Under the pieces are notes generated by a model that saw nothing but the letters and a program-made list of their open reading frames with translations, did no database searches and had not been told where the DNA came from. Positions 41,431 to 54,423 of a stretch of DNA of 64,000 nt are shown piece after piece; position 1 is the stretch's first letter, and each line of letters opens with the position of its first letter. The position numbers and the translations under genes are program-made. Origin of the DNA: Nocardiopsis flavescens (GTDB taxonomy: Bacteria; Actinomycetota; Actinomycetes; Streptosporangiales; Streptosporangiaceae); NCBI RefSeq assembly GCF_900141985.1, contig NZ_FQZK01000005.1, forward strand, positions 186,001 to 250,000, read 5' to 3'.

Positions 41431-42454
41431 CCAGGGCCCGTCTCGGGTCCTCCCCGGGGTGCTCCCGGCCGCCCGCCGCGACCAGGGTGTCCCCCGCCGG
41501 GGTCCGCGTGTAGAACACCCGCCGCCCCACCCGCCAGGAGCGCACCAGCCCCGCCCCGCGCAGCACCGACAGGTGCTCCGAGACGGTGGCCGGACTCCAC
41601 CCCCGGGTGCGCGCCAGCACCGTGGTCGTCGCCGGCTCGGCCAGCTCCGCGAGCAGCCGTGCCCGGGTCCGTCCCAGCAGCCGGGCCAGCGCGTCCCCGG
41701 CCGGCCCGGGGGCCGGCGCCTCCCACAGCCGGCCCACCCCGTGCACCGGGTAGATCAGCGTCGGCTGCCAGGGCTCCCCGGTCTTGGCCACGCTCTCCGG
41801 CCACATGAACACGCTAGGCATCAGCACCAGGCCGCGGCCGTCCAGCGTCCGCTCCCCCTCGGACGGCGCGGGCAGGTGCAGCACCCGGCCCCGCCAGCGG
41901 GTGTCGGGCGCCACGGAGGCGATCACCTCCCGCAGCCCGCCCTGGGCCACGGTGCGGGCCCGCAGCGACACGTCGGCCTCCAGCAGCGCCCGCGCCCGCG
42001 GCCAGTGCGGTGCCACCAGCGCGTCCCAGGCCCGGCGCAGGGCCAGGGCGATCCGCTCCAGGGTCCGCCCGGGGTCGGCCAGCAGCGGACCGGTCACCGG
42101 GCCCGGCAGGCCCCGGCGCGGATCCAGCAGGCAGCGCTCCAGCTCCACGGAGACCCGGTCGACCGGTGTGGCGAGCAGCGCCGCCAGCTCCTCCTCCAGG
42201 TCCACGGAGGGGCCCGGCGGGGGAGGGGCCAGGAAGTCGGGCGTGTACCCGGGGCGCGGCGACAGCAGCGGCAGCGGGTCCAGCCCGAGGTCGGTGCCGC
42301 TGCGCTCGCGCAGCGCCTCGGGCCACAGGCGGCGCAGCGTGCCCCGGTGGGGCTCGCCCAGCAGCCGCACCGCCGCGGTGGCCTCCCACAGCGGCGACAC
42401 CGCGAACCGGCAGCGCAGCAGGTCGTCATGGGTGAACACCAGCCGTCCGGCCAC
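41426..42454 (-). CDS. ArsR-type winged-HTH transcriptional regulator (DUF5937-like)
   Basis: The 342-residue protein has a large N-terminal domain (residues about 1-240, start LVFTHDDLLRCRFAVSPLWEA) and a C-terminal ArsR HTH (TTTVLARTRGWSPATVSEHLSVLRGAGLVRSWRVGRRVFY). The N-terminal domain is characteristic of a common actinomycete ArsR subgroup, DUF5937. It is divergent from an MFS transporter, and a perfect palindrome lies between the two genes. Confidence 0.88.
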   Translation of the reverse strand: MAGRLVFTHDDLLRCRFAVSPLWEATAAVRLLGEPHRGTLRRLWPEALRERSGTDLGLDPLPLLSPRPGYTPDFLAPPPPGPSVDLEEELAALLATPVDRVSVELERCLLDPRRGLPGPVTGPLLADPGRTLERIALALRRAWDALVAPHWPRARALLEADVSLRARTVAQGGLREVIASVAPDTRWRGRVLHLPAPSEGERTLDGRGLVLMPSVFMWPESVAKTGEPWQPTLIYPVHGVGRLWEAPAPGPAGDALARLLGRTRARLLAELAEPATTTVLARTRGWSPATVSEHLSVLRGAGLVRSWRVGRRVFYTRTPAGDTLVAAGGREHPGEDPRRALA

Positions 42455-42478
42455 CGATCCCCCCGTTCGCGCGCGACC

Positions 42479-42496
42479 ATTCGGCCGGTGCCGAAT
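42479..42496. promoter_or_regulatory. Palindromic operator between the ArsR regulator and MFS genes
   Basis: ATTCGGC-CGGT-GCCGAAT is a perfect 7-bp inverted repeat in the 80-bp divergent gap, 25 bp from the regulator start and 39 bp from the MFS start. Confidence 0.7.
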
Positions 42497-42534
42497 CCTT
42501 TGAGGCTATCCCGGGACGGCCCCAGCCTGGGGGC

Positions 42535-43791
42535 ATGACATCCCCGACCGCGCCGCGCGCCGCCGCGCGCACCGGCTACCTCAGGGTCCTGGCCGTCCCC
42601 GAGTTCCGCGTCCTGTTCCTGGCCGAGGTACTGGCGATCCTGGGGCAGGTCGCCGCGCAGATCACCCTGTCCCTCACCGTGTACTCGCGCACCGGCTCGC
42701 CGCTGCTGGCGGCGCTCGCCTTCGCCGTCGGCTTCCTGCCGCACCTGCTGGGCGCGACCCTGCTGTCCGCCTGGAGCGACCGGGTGCCCGCCCGCCGCCT
42801 GATGGTCCTCACCCAGGCGGTGACCGCGCTGCTCGTGGCGTGCATGGCGGTGCCGGGGACGCCCGTCCCGGTGATGCTGCTGCTGATGTTCGCCACCGGG
42901 GCCGTCGCCCCGCTCTACCAGGGGACCAAGGCGGCGGCGGTGGCCGACGTACTGCCCCCGGAGGGGTTCGCGCTGGGCCGCTCCCTGCTGCGGATGGCGG
43001 CGCAGCTCGCGCAGATCTGCGGGTTCGCGTTCGGCGGGGTGCTGTTCGCGGCGCTCTCACCCGCCCTCGCGCTGCTCGCGGGCGCGGGCCTGCTGCTGGC
43101 GTCCTGCCTGCTGCTGCGCCTGGGGCTCCCCGCCCGTCCCGCCCGCCGTCCGCCGCCCGCGGCGGGGCGCCCGGGGCGCGCCCTCCCCCCGGCCGGCGGG
43201 GCCTCCTCACCGGTCGCGGAGTCCCTGCGCGGTGCCCGCGGGGTGCTGCGCTCTCCGCGCCTGCGCGTCCTGCTCGCCCTCACCTGGTTCCCCCCGGTGC
43301 TCGGCGTGTCCGCCGAGGCACTGGCCGCACCGCTGGCCGACGGCCTGGGCGGCGGCCCCGCCCTGGTCGCGCTGCTGCTGTCGGCGACCCCGGCGGGCAT
43401 GATCGCGGGCACCTTCCTGGCCGGCTCCCTGCTCACCGACGCTCAGCGGGTGCGGGCCGTGGTCCCGCTCGGGCTGCTCACCTTCGTGCCGCTGCTCGGC
43501 CTGGGCCTGTACCCCGGGCCGGCGGTGCTGCTCGGCCTGCTCGTGCTGTCCGGCGCGGGGTACGGATACGCGCTCGGCGTGGACCGGCTCCTGGTGGAGG
43601 CGGTCCCCGCGGGGGAGCGCGGGCAGGTCATGACCCTCGTGACCGCCGGGCTGATGATCTTCCAGGGGGTGGGGTTCGCGCTGGCGGGGGCGCTCGCCGA
43701 GTTCCTGTCCCCGAACACGGTGGTGGTCCTGGCGGCTTTGGCGGGCATCGCCGTCGTCCTCGCCGCCGGTCGGCGGGCCGGCCGCCCCTGA
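42535..43791 (+). CDS. MFS transporter
   Basis: The 418-residue protein has about 12 helices, including FRVLFLAEVLAILGQVAAQITLSL, LLSAWSDRVPARRLMVLTQAV and the central cytoplasmic loop LPARPARRPPPAAGR, which is Pro/Arg-rich. It resembles the MFS_3/tetracycline-efflux-like group. A CAGCCT box six bases before the ATG fits a leaderless transcript. It is divergent from the ArsR-type regulator and probably repressed by it. Confidence 0.87.
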   Translation: MTSPTAPRAAARTGYLRVLAVPEFRVLFLAEVLAILGQVAAQITLSLTVYSRTGSPLLAALAFAVGFLPHLLGATLLSAWSDRVPARRLMVLTQAVTALLVACMAVPGTPVPVMLLLMFATGAVAPLYQGTKAAAVADVLPPEGFALGRSLLRMAAQLAQICGFAFGGVLFAALSPALALLAGAGLLLASCLLLRLGLPARPARRPPPAAGRPGRALPPAGGASSPVAESLRGARGVLRSPRLRVLLALTWFPPVLGVSAEALAAPLADGLGGGPALVALLLSATPAGMIAGTFLAGSLLTDAQRVRAVVPLGLLTFVPLLGLGLYPGPAVLLGLLVLSGAGYGYALGVDRLLVEAVPAGERGQVMTLVTAGLMIFQGVGFALAGALAEFLSPNTVVVLAALAGIAVVLAAGRRAGRP

Positions 43792-43822
43792 GACCCGCCG
43801 GGCGGGGCGCGGGCCGCGACGG

Positions 43823-43862
43823 CCTCCGGCGGGCGCGGACGGCCGTCCGCACCCGCCGGAGG
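43823..43862. terminator. Bidirectional terminator hairpin
   Basis: A 17-bp stem with one mismatch (CCTCCGGCGGG plus GCGGAC, 43823-43840 with 43845-43862) and a GGCC loop lies between the MFS gene and the convergent glycosidase gene. Confidence 0.7.
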
Positions 43863-43921
43863 ACCTCCTCCCGTCCGGGACCGGGCCGGGTGAGGTCCTC
43901 CGGCCCTGCGGCCGGACGCAC

Positions 43922-45532
43922 CTAGCGCACGTGCCTCGGGTTGCTCACACCGCTCTCGTGGTGGGTCCGGTCCAGCGCGGTGGCGTAGTAGGTGCGCCCG
44001 CCGCCCTCGGCGGTGAACACCGCCCGGCCGTCGCCGTCGGCGGGCACCGTGCCGACCAGGGTGCGCGCGTCGGCCACGTCGCAGTCGGGGTCGCGCCCCG
44101 GCTCCCCGTCCACGGCGTACACCGCGTAGTAGGAGGGCGTCTCGCCCCGGCCCGGACGCAGGGACAGCTCCACCCCGTCGCCCCGGGCGCCCCCGGTCAC
44201 CCGCGGCGCCTCCGGGGCGCGTCCGGGCAGGTCCTCGTGCAGGGGGACCAGCGCCGGGTACCGGTAGTGCTCCCCGCGCAGCACCGCCATCGCCTCCGAG
44301 GCGTTGGTGCGCAGCGACGTGGCGCTGAAGTACACGTCGCCCAGCACCCCGGGGTGGTCCCGGTTGAAGTCCAGGTGCCGGGCCAGCTCGCGCGGGTCCG
44401 ACCAGGCGCCCGCGTTGCCGACCTTGTAGGCGGCCTGGCCGATGTACAGGTGCACGCCGGTGCCCTCCACGACCTGCTCCCACCAGGGCACGAGTTCCGC
44501 GTAGTCGGCGACCGGCAGCCCGATCTCCCAGTAGACCTGCGGGTTGATGTAGTCCACCCAGCCCTCGCGGACCCACCGGCGGCTGTCGGCGAACTGGGCG
44601 TCGTAGGACTGGAGCCCGCCGGTGTCCGACCCCTCCGGGTCGGTGGAGGCGTTGCGCCAGATGCCGAAGGGGCTGATGCCGAACTTCACGTGCGGCTTGG
44701 CGGCGTGCACGGCCGCGTCCATCTCCCGCACCATGGCGTTGACGTTGTCCCGGCGCCAGTCGCCGATGTCGGCGTAGGACCCGCCGTACTCCGCGAAGGT
44801 GTCGGCGTCGGGGATCTCCTGGCCGTCCACCGGATAGGGGTAGAAGTAGTCGTCGAAGTGCACGCCGTCCATGTCGTAGTTCTCGACGGCGTGCATCATG
44901 GCGCCGATGACGAACTCCCGCACCTCGGGGATGCCCGGGTCGTAGTACAGGCGGCCTCCGTAGGTGAAGGTCCAGTCGGGGTTGCGGCGGGCCGGGTGGT
45001 CCGCGGTCAGCCGGGCGGGGTCCCCGTGCATGGCCACCCGGTAGGGGTTGAACCAGCCGTGGAACTCCAGGCCGCGGGCGTGGGCCTCCTCGACGGCGAA
45101 CTCCAGGGGGTCGTAGCCGGGGTCCCGCCCCTGGGTCCCGGTGAGCCACTCCGACCAGGGCTCGTGCGGGGAGGGCCAGAAGGCGTCGGCGGTGGGTCGG
45201 ATCTGCACGAACACGGCGTTCAGGCCGTTGGCCTCGGAGCGGTCGTACAGGGCCCGCAGCTCGGCCCGCTGCTGGTCGGGGGTGAGTCCGGTGCGGCTGG
45301 GCCAGTCGATGTTCTGCACCCCGGCGATCCACTCGGCGCGCATCTGCCGCTTGGGCGGGGCCTGCGGGTCGACCCGGCACTCGGTGGCGCCGGCCGCGGG
45401 GGACGCGGGCGCGATGAGCGCCGCGGCGGGCACCGCGGGGAGCAGGGCGGCGGTCAGCGCCGCGGCCAGGGCTCCGCCCAGGACCGCGCCGCGCCGGGGG
45501 ACGGGGGAGGTGGGTCGGGACGGGTGCGCCAA
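43922..45532 (-). CDS. Secreted family-10-like glycosyl hydrolase (GHL10/DUF187)
   Basis: The TTG start at 45532 follows GGAAGGAG; the protein has 536 residues. A twin-Arg-like signal (VPRRGAVLGGALAAALTAALL, ending near residue 50) precedes a GHL10 TIM-barrel domain with MRAEWIAGVQNIDWPS, NGLNAVFVQIRPTADAFWPS, GLEFHGWFNPYRV, DGVHFDDYFYPYP and YINPQVYWEIGLPVADY. DGVHFDDYFYPYP contains the conserved catalytic Asp of the family. A C-terminal beta domain follows. Characterised relatives (e.g. DigH/YngK) are exolytic peptidoglycan glycosidases; here the substrate may be wall peptidoglycan or a plant polysaccharide. Confidence 0.9.
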   Translation of the reverse strand: MAHPSRPTSPVPRRGAVLGGALAAALTAALLPAVPAAALIAPASPAAGATECRVDPQAPPKRQMRAEWIAGVQNIDWPSRTGLTPDQQRAELRALYDRSEANGLNAVFVQIRPTADAFWPSPHEPWSEWLTGTQGRDPGYDPLEFAVEEAHARGLEFHGWFNPYRVAMHGDPARLTADHPARRNPDWTFTYGGRLYYDPGIPEVREFVIGAMMHAVENYDMDGVHFDDYFYPYPVDGQEIPDADTFAEYGGSYADIGDWRRDNVNAMVREMDAAVHAAKPHVKFGISPFGIWRNASTDPEGSDTGGLQSYDAQFADSRRWVREGWVDYINPQVYWEIGLPVADYAELVPWWEQVVEGTGVHLYIGQAAYKVGNAGAWSDPRELARHLDFNRDHPGVLGDVYFSATSLRTNASEAMAVLRGEHYRYPALVPLHEDLPGRAPEAPRVTGGARGDGVELSLRPGRGETPSYYAVYAVDGEPGRDPDCDVADARTLVGTVPADGDGRAVFTAEGGGRTYYATALDRTHHESGVSNPRHVR

Positions 45533-45741
45533 GGTGGCTCCTTCCGGAGGCTCTCCTACGGGTGGGCCCGACGGATTCCGCGTCGTGTCCTGGCGACGAC
45601 GGTACGCGACCGGGGTCCGCTCAGAAGAAAACCTTCACGATTTCCCGGGGTGTCGCAAGAGATCTACGCGTATTTGGTGCCCAAGTGACGAATGTGGCTT
45701 GTGCGGTTTTCGTTCCGGGCCGGTCCGGCACACTGGCGTCC

Positions 45742-46578
45742 ATGACCGAGCCCCTGCGCGCCACCGTTCTGCGCCGCGAAGACGTCGACCTGCACGTCCT
45801 GGACACCGGCGGCGACGGGCCGCCGGTGCTGGTGCTGCACGGACTGGCGGGCAGCGCCCGCGAGTTCGAGCCGACCGCCCGGGCCCTGGCCCCGGACTTC
45901 CGGGTGCTCCTGCCGGACCAGCGCGGCCACGGCCGCAGTACCCGCCGTCCGGCCGACACCTCGCGCGCCGCCTTCGTCGCCGACGCCGCCGCGGTCGCCG
46001 AGCGGGTCGCCGGAGGGCCGGTGCGGCTCGTCGGCCAGTCCCTGGGAGCGCACACGGCCCTGCTCACCGCGGCGGCCCGGCCCGACCTCGTCGAGCGGCT
46101 GGTGCTGCTGGAGGGGCACCCGGCGGGCGACGACCCGGAGGGGGCGGCGCGCATCGGCGCGTTCCTCGCCTCGTGGCCGCTGCCGTTCCCGGACCGGGAG
46201 GCGGCCCGCGCGTTCCTCGGCCCCGACCTGCTCTCCGCGTCCTGGGCCGCCGACCTGGCCGAGGGGCCCGGCGGACTGCGCCCCCGGTTCGACGCCGACG
46301 TGATGCAGGCGGTCATCGCCGCCGCCGACCGGCCCCGCTGGGCCGAGTGGGAGAGCGTGTCCGCACCGACCCTCGCCGTCTTCGCGGACACGGGCCTGTT
46401 CACCGAGGCGCAGAAGGACGAGATGATCGCGCGCCGCCCCGCCACGGTCCGCGCTGACCTCGACGCCTCCCACGACGCCCACCTGGAGGTCCCCGACGCC
46501 TGGATCGCCCTGCTGCGCGGCTTCCTCGCCGGGGCGGGGCCCGGACCCGGGCCCGCGGCCGGGCCGGCGGAGGGATGA
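45742..46578 (+). CDS. Alpha/beta hydrolase
   Basis: The 278-residue protein has HGLAGSAREF for the oxyanion site, DQRGHGRST, the nucleophile elbow VGQSLGAHTA with S100 and a final His in SHDAHLEVPD. The acid is probably in AVFADTGLF. No signal peptide. CACACT lies seven bases before the ATG. Substrate unknown. Confidence 0.87.
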   Translation: MTEPLRATVLRREDVDLHVLDTGGDGPPVLVLHGLAGSAREFEPTARALAPDFRVLLPDQRGHGRSTRRPADTSRAAFVADAAAVAERVAGGPVRLVGQSLGAHTALLTAAARPDLVERLVLLEGHPAGDDPEGAARIGAFLASWPLPFPDREAARAFLGPDLLSASWAADLAEGPGGLRPRFDADVMQAVIAAADRPRWAEWESVSAPTLAVFADTGLFTEAQKDEMIARRPATVRADLDASHDAHLEVPDAWIALLRGFLAGAGPGPGPAAGPAEG

Positions 46579-46610
46579 CGAGGCTCACAGCCGAGGGGCC
46601 GACCCCCACT

Positions 46611-48095
<1,485 letters not shown>

Positions 48096-48111
48096 CCCCG
48101 CGGCTGCGGGG

Positions 48112-48139
48112 CCGGCCGCCCCCACCGGGAGGCGGCCGG
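48112..48139 (+). terminator. Terminator-like hairpin after argG
   Basis: CCGGCCGCC (48112-48120) pairs with GGCGGCCGG (48131-48139) around a 10-nt loop, 17 bp behind the argG stop. There is no T-tract. Confidence 0.55.
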
Positions 48140-48242
48140 GCCCCGGCCCGGGGCGGGGCCCGGACCCCCGTGTCGCGGCCGGCGGTGATGCGCCCCGCCC
48201 TCCCCGGACATGAGGCGCAGGCCCCGGCCGGCGGAGCGGGCG

Positions 48243-48248
48243 TACCCT
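48243..48248 (+). promoter_or_regulatory. -10 box of a leaderless promoter
   Basis: TACCCT lies six bases before the AraC-type ATG at 48255. Confidence 0.5.
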
Positions 48249-48254
48249 ACCGGC

Positions 48255-49088
48255 ATGGACGCGCACGCCGACACCCTGGTCGCCAGGCCGAACGTCCCGG
48301 GCGTCGTCGAGGTCTTCCACACCCACATGCTCGGGCACGCCTACCCGATGCACACCCACGCCGCCTGGACCCTCCTCGTCCTCGACTCCGGCCTGGTCCG
48401 CTACGACCTCGGACGGCACGAGCACGGCGCCCTGGAGCGCACCGTCACCCTGCTGCCGCCGCACGTGCCGCACAACGGGACGCCCACCTCGGCCCAGGGG
48501 CTGCGCAAGCGCGTCGTCTACCTGGAGCCGGCGCGCATCGGCACCGACCTCGTGGGCCGCTCCGTCGACCGCCCCGCCCTGGACGACGCGGCGCTGCGGC
48601 GGCGCGTCCACACCCTGCACCGCGCCCTGCTCGAACCCGGCGGGGAGCTGGAGGCCGAGAGCCGGCTGGCGTTCGTCGCCGAGCGCCTGCGCGGCCATCT
48701 CCTGGGGGACCCGGGGCCACCGCCGCCGTCCGGCGACCGCCCGGCGCTGGCCGGGCGGCTGCGCGACCTGATCGACTCCCGGGTGGTGGAGGGGGTCTCG
48801 CTCGACGAGGCCGCGGCGGAGCTGCACTCCCACCCCGCGCACCTGGTGCGCGCCTTCGGGCGCCGGTTCGGCACGCCCCCGCACCGGTACCTGGTGGGGC
48901 GCCGGGTGGACCTGGCCCGCCGCCTGCTCCTGGAGGGGCGGGCCCCGGCCCGGGCCGCGGCCGAGGCCGGGTTCCACGACCAGGCCCACCTCAACCGGCA
49001 CTTCACCCGCGTCCTGGGGCTGTCCCCGGGGCGCTTCGCCCGGGCGCTGCGCGAGTCGCCGGTCAGCCGTGCAGCCGGGCGCCCCTGA
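48255..49088 (+). CDS. AraC-family transcriptional regulator
   Basis: The 277-residue protein has a cupin-type N-terminal domain with FHTHMLGHAYPMHTHAAWTLLVLD and a C-terminal AraC pair of HTH motifs (LDEAAAELHSHPAHLVRAFGRRFG and AAAEAGFHDQAHLNRHFTRVLGLSPGRFA). The convergent DUF2000 gene, with 26 bp of overlap at the 3' ends, is a regular neighbour of this regulator type. Confidence 0.9.
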   Translation: MDAHADTLVARPNVPGVVEVFHTHMLGHAYPMHTHAAWTLLVLDSGLVRYDLGRHEHGALERTVTLLPPHVPHNGTPTSAQGLRKRVVYLEPARIGTDLVGRSVDRPALDDAALRRRVHTLHRALLEPGGELEAESRLAFVAERLRGHLLGDPGPPPPSGDRPALAGRLRDLIDSRVVEGVSLDEAAAELHSHPAHLVRAFGRRFGTPPHRYLVGRRVDLARRLLLEGRAPARAAAEAGFHDQAHLNRHFTRVLGLSPGRFARALRESPVSRAAGRP

Positions 49089-49512
49089 CGACCTTGTCCA
49101 CCCCGTTCCTGGGCCCGTGGACCGCGATCCCCACCAGGTCCAGCGAGTCCCGGGGCACCGCCCGCACCGCCGCCCGGTTGTCCCGGTCGTTGCCGGTGGC
49201 GAACAGGTCGGAGGTGAACACGGCGACGTCCATGCCCCGGGACACGGCCCGCCCGTGGGCCGTGGTGAGGACCTCCTTGCCGCCCTCGAACACCAGCACC
49301 GGCTGGCGGAACATGGGCAGGTACACGGTGCCGTTGCCGTCCTCGTAGGGCTCGCCCACGACCTCCGGGGCCCGGCTTCCCAGTCCGCTGACCAGGAACG
49401 AGGTCACGTTCAACCGCTGCCAGACGGCGAGGTCGTCGCGCAGCAGGACGGCGATCTTGGTGTCGAAGCGCACGGGTGCGCCCGCGCCTGCGGGGTGTTC
49501 GGTGTTCTCCAT
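49063..49512 (-). CDS. DUF2000 family protein
   Basis: The 149-residue protein has FDTKIAVLLRDDLAVWQRLNVTSFLVSGL and PVLVFEGGKEVLTTAHGRAVSRGM, the DUF2000 pattern. The family has a peptidyl-tRNA-hydrolase-like fold and no firm function. Its last 26 bases overlap the end of the AraC-type gene on the opposite strand. Confidence 0.85.
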   Translation of the reverse strand: MENTEHPAGAGAPVRFDTKIAVLLRDDLAVWQRLNVTSFLVSGLGSRAPEVVGEPYEDGNGTVYLPMFRQPVLVFEGGKEVLTTAHGRAVSRGMDVAVFTSDLFATGNDRDNRAAVRAVPRDSLDLVGIAVHGPRNGVDKVVRGARLHG

Positions 49513-49873
49513 GCGCCCATGGTGGCGCCGTGCCCGCCCGCCGGTCTTGTACGTTCTTCACCTCCCGGCCGGGCCGTCGCCGCCCCGCCCCCGGGCCGCC
49601 GCCCGGTCACCCGGTCCTGCGGTCCACCGGGTCGAAGCCTTCTCCCGGCCGCCTTCGCCGCGGGCCGTCCCCCTGCCCGGATGCTTCCCCGGCGGGGGCC
49701 CGCCGCGGTCCGTCACCCGTACAGTCCTCCCGGCCCCCGGCCCCCGGCCCCGGTACCCGTCGCCCGGGCCGGAGGTCACCCGCCCCGGGTGCCCCCGTCA
49801 CCTCACCACCGGGGCCGCGCCGAAACGGCGGGGCCCCGGGAGCCGACGCTCCCGGGGCCCCGCGCCACGCGGA
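49513..49873. other. Spacer with terminator
   Basis: Apart from the terminator at 49828-49863 this gap is G+C-rich and gene-free. It contains repeated GCCCCCGG/CCCCCGG runs between 49690 and 49750. Confidence 0.4.
49828..49863 (-). terminator. Terminator hairpin after the LPRTG protein gene
   Basis: A perfect 15-bp stem (49828-49842 with 49849-49863) and a 6-nt loop lie 10 bp behind the stop codon of the surface protein gene. Confidence 0.8.
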
Positions 49874-51022
49874 TCAGGCCGTGGCCTCCCGCTTCCTGCG
49901 TCGCGCCAGGTAGGCGGCCGCCCCGCCGCCGGCCGCGATCGCCGCGCCCGCCGCGATCAGGCCGACGACCGGAGAGCCCGTCCGCGGGAGGGTGTCGGTG
50001 GACTTGTCCGCGGGCACGGGCATGCCCACGGCGGACCCGTTCCCCTCGTCCCCGCCGCCGGAACCGCCCTCCTCGGGGCCGTTCCCGCTCTCACCGCCCT
50101 CGGAGCCGCCGTCCTCGCCGCCCCCGGCCGTCGGCTCGAAGGGGGAGCCGACCCACGTCTGCCCCAGCGGATAGGTGACGACCAGCCCCTGCTCGGGGAA
50201 CTCGACCACCATCTCCAGGAAGTGCGCCGCGCCCCACAGGCGCTGGCCCTGGTAGCGGTCCTCCCACACGAGTTCCTCGGTGGAGAAGGAGATCTCGGCG
50301 TCGTACTCGTTCACGGAGAAGGAGGTCTCCACCTCGTCGAACCCGTACGCCGGGCCGCCGGACCAGGACTGCTGGAGCCGCAGCCAGACCCCGGTGAAGT
50401 CGGCGTCCAGAACGACGTCGTCGCCCGCCGAGGCCAGCGCGGCGGTGTTCTCGTCGAGTCCGACGACGGAGGCGACGCCGTCGTCCCCGGTGCCCGGGGC
50501 GTCCTGGAGGATCTCCTCTTCGGGAGCGCCGGGGGAGGGGGCCACCGCCGGCTCCTCGGGGGCCTCGGCGGGCTCCGGCTCCTCGGTGCCCTCCGGTGCG
50601 GGGCTCGGCGCCTCGGTCTCCTGCGCCGGCTCCTCCTCGGACGTGCCGTCGACGTCCGCGGGGGAGGCGTCGTCCGCGAGCATCTCCCGGATGTCGGACT
50701 CGGTGAGCCGGATGCCCAGTTCCTCGAACCGGACCCAGGAGCGGAGGACGTCCTCGTCCACGTCCACCAGGATCGAGGTGATGCCGACGGCCCAGATGTC
50801 GCCGTCGTGCAGGTAGCCCCGCACGCCGTGGACGTCGCCGCCGCGCGGGCCCAGGTGCGAGATGTTCGCCCGGTCGTTGATGCCCGACTCGGCGAAGCCG
50901 TTCGGGTCCTCGTCGGCGGTGGCGGTGGCGGGGGCGGCCCAGGCCAGGCTCAGGGCGCCCAGCGCGGCGAACACGGCCCCGGCGCGGAGCGCGCGCCGTG
51001 CCTCGGTGGTGCTGGTCTTCAC
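49874..51022 (-). CDS. Sortase-anchored (LPRTG) surface protein of unknown function
   Basis: The GTG at 51022 has GAGGA upstream; 382 residues. A signal peptide (residues about 1-35, ATATA end) precedes a domain with NGFAESGINDRANISHLGPRG and DIWAVGITSILVDVDEDV. A central region (about 120-185) is an acidic Glu/Pro/Ala-rich spacer. A second folded part has ADFTGVWLRLQQSWSGGP and VEFPEQGLVVTYPLGQTW. A Gly/Asp/Glu/Ser-rich stretch leads to LPRTG, a membrane helix and an RRRKR tail. Unlike the LAVTG protein in the cobalamin operon it has a canonical LPXTG. I do not recognise the family. Confidence 0.8.
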   Translation of the reverse strand: MKTSTTEARRALRAGAVFAALGALSLAWAAPATATADEDPNGFAESGINDRANISHLGPRGGDVHGVRGYLHDGDIWAVGITSILVDVDEDVLRSWVRFEELGIRLTESDIREMLADDASPADVDGTSEEEPAQETEAPSPAPEGTEEPEPAEAPEEPAVAPSPGAPEEEILQDAPGTGDDGVASVVGLDENTAALASAGDDVVLDADFTGVWLRLQQSWSGGPAYGFDEVETSFSVNEYDAEISFSTEELVWEDRYQGQRLWGAAHFLEMVVEFPEQGLVVTYPLGQTWVGSPFEPTAGGGEDGGSEGGESGNGPEEGGSGGGDEGNGSAVGMPVPADKSTDTLPRTGSPVVGLIAAGAAIAAGGGAAAYLARRRKREATA

Positions 51023-51657
51023 GGGGGTCCTCGGGGGCTGGGATCCGTCGTCGCGGATCGGCCCTCGGCCGTGGCCGCCGTCCGGGACGGGAGCACGGCT
51101 CTGGGCGGTGGGAGATGGGAGAGGCGCGCAGAGGCACTCTCCGGTGCCATCCGGGCATGGGGGCCCGGACGGAGGCGGAAACGGGTTCCGCCCGCCCATG
51201 AGCCTACGTTCCCCAAGGAACGGAATTCGCTTGGGAGAATCACAGGATGATTTCAATGGCCGTTTCCCGGGGGCTCTCCTCTCCGTTGTTTCCGTGTTTT
51301 TATATTCCACGGTAAACCGATTCTTCCCGTGGGAGTCAGGGGCGCGTGTGTGTCTCAGGTCCCTTCCCGTCGGGGGTCCGGTGCTCGCGGAGGTGCGTCG
51401 CCCGGCTTCGGCACGCCTTTCCCGTCGTCCTTTTCCGGGGTCGCCACGGCCTGTCCGGTATTCGTTCCGGGGGAGTTCTCCGTGCTCGGGCGGGGTGTGC
51501 GGGGCGGGGGAGCGCGCCGAGCCCTCCCGCCCGTCGCGGCGGGCGTGCGCGGCCGACCCGGGCCGGGGGTCCCCGCCGGTGCGGAGGGCTATGTCCGGTT
51601 GGTGTGGATCCATCACATGATTTGACTGATTCCAGAAAAGACGGCAGACTTCCCGCC
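51023..51657. other. Divergent upstream region of the LPRTG protein and furA
   Basis: The 635-bp gap has a lower-G+C segment at 51200-51330 with TTTTTATATTCC, probably the promoter region of the surface protein. The furA promoter is at 51622-51650. Nothing else recognisable is present. Confidence 0.4.
51622..51650 (+). promoter_or_regulatory. furA-katG promoter
   Basis: TTGACT (51622-51627), a 17-bp spacer and CAGACT (51645-51650) are followed by seven bases and the furA ATG. The A/T-rich spacer (GATTCCAGAAAAG) would be the FurA operator, as in mycobacteria and Streptomyces, where FurA represses its own leaderless furA-katG transcript. Confidence 0.7.
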
Positions 51658-54355
<2,698 letters not shown>

Positions 54356-54389
54356 TCCCGCGCCGGGTCCCGCCCGGAACCGGACCCGG

Positions 54390-54423
54390 AGCCGGCCCGA
54401 CCGCCACGGTCGGGCCGGCTTTC
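54390..54423 (+). terminator. Rho-independent terminator of furA-katG
   Basis: A perfect 13-bp stem (54390-54402 with 54408-54420), 5-nt loop and TTT follow 35 bp behind katG. Confidence 0.85.
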
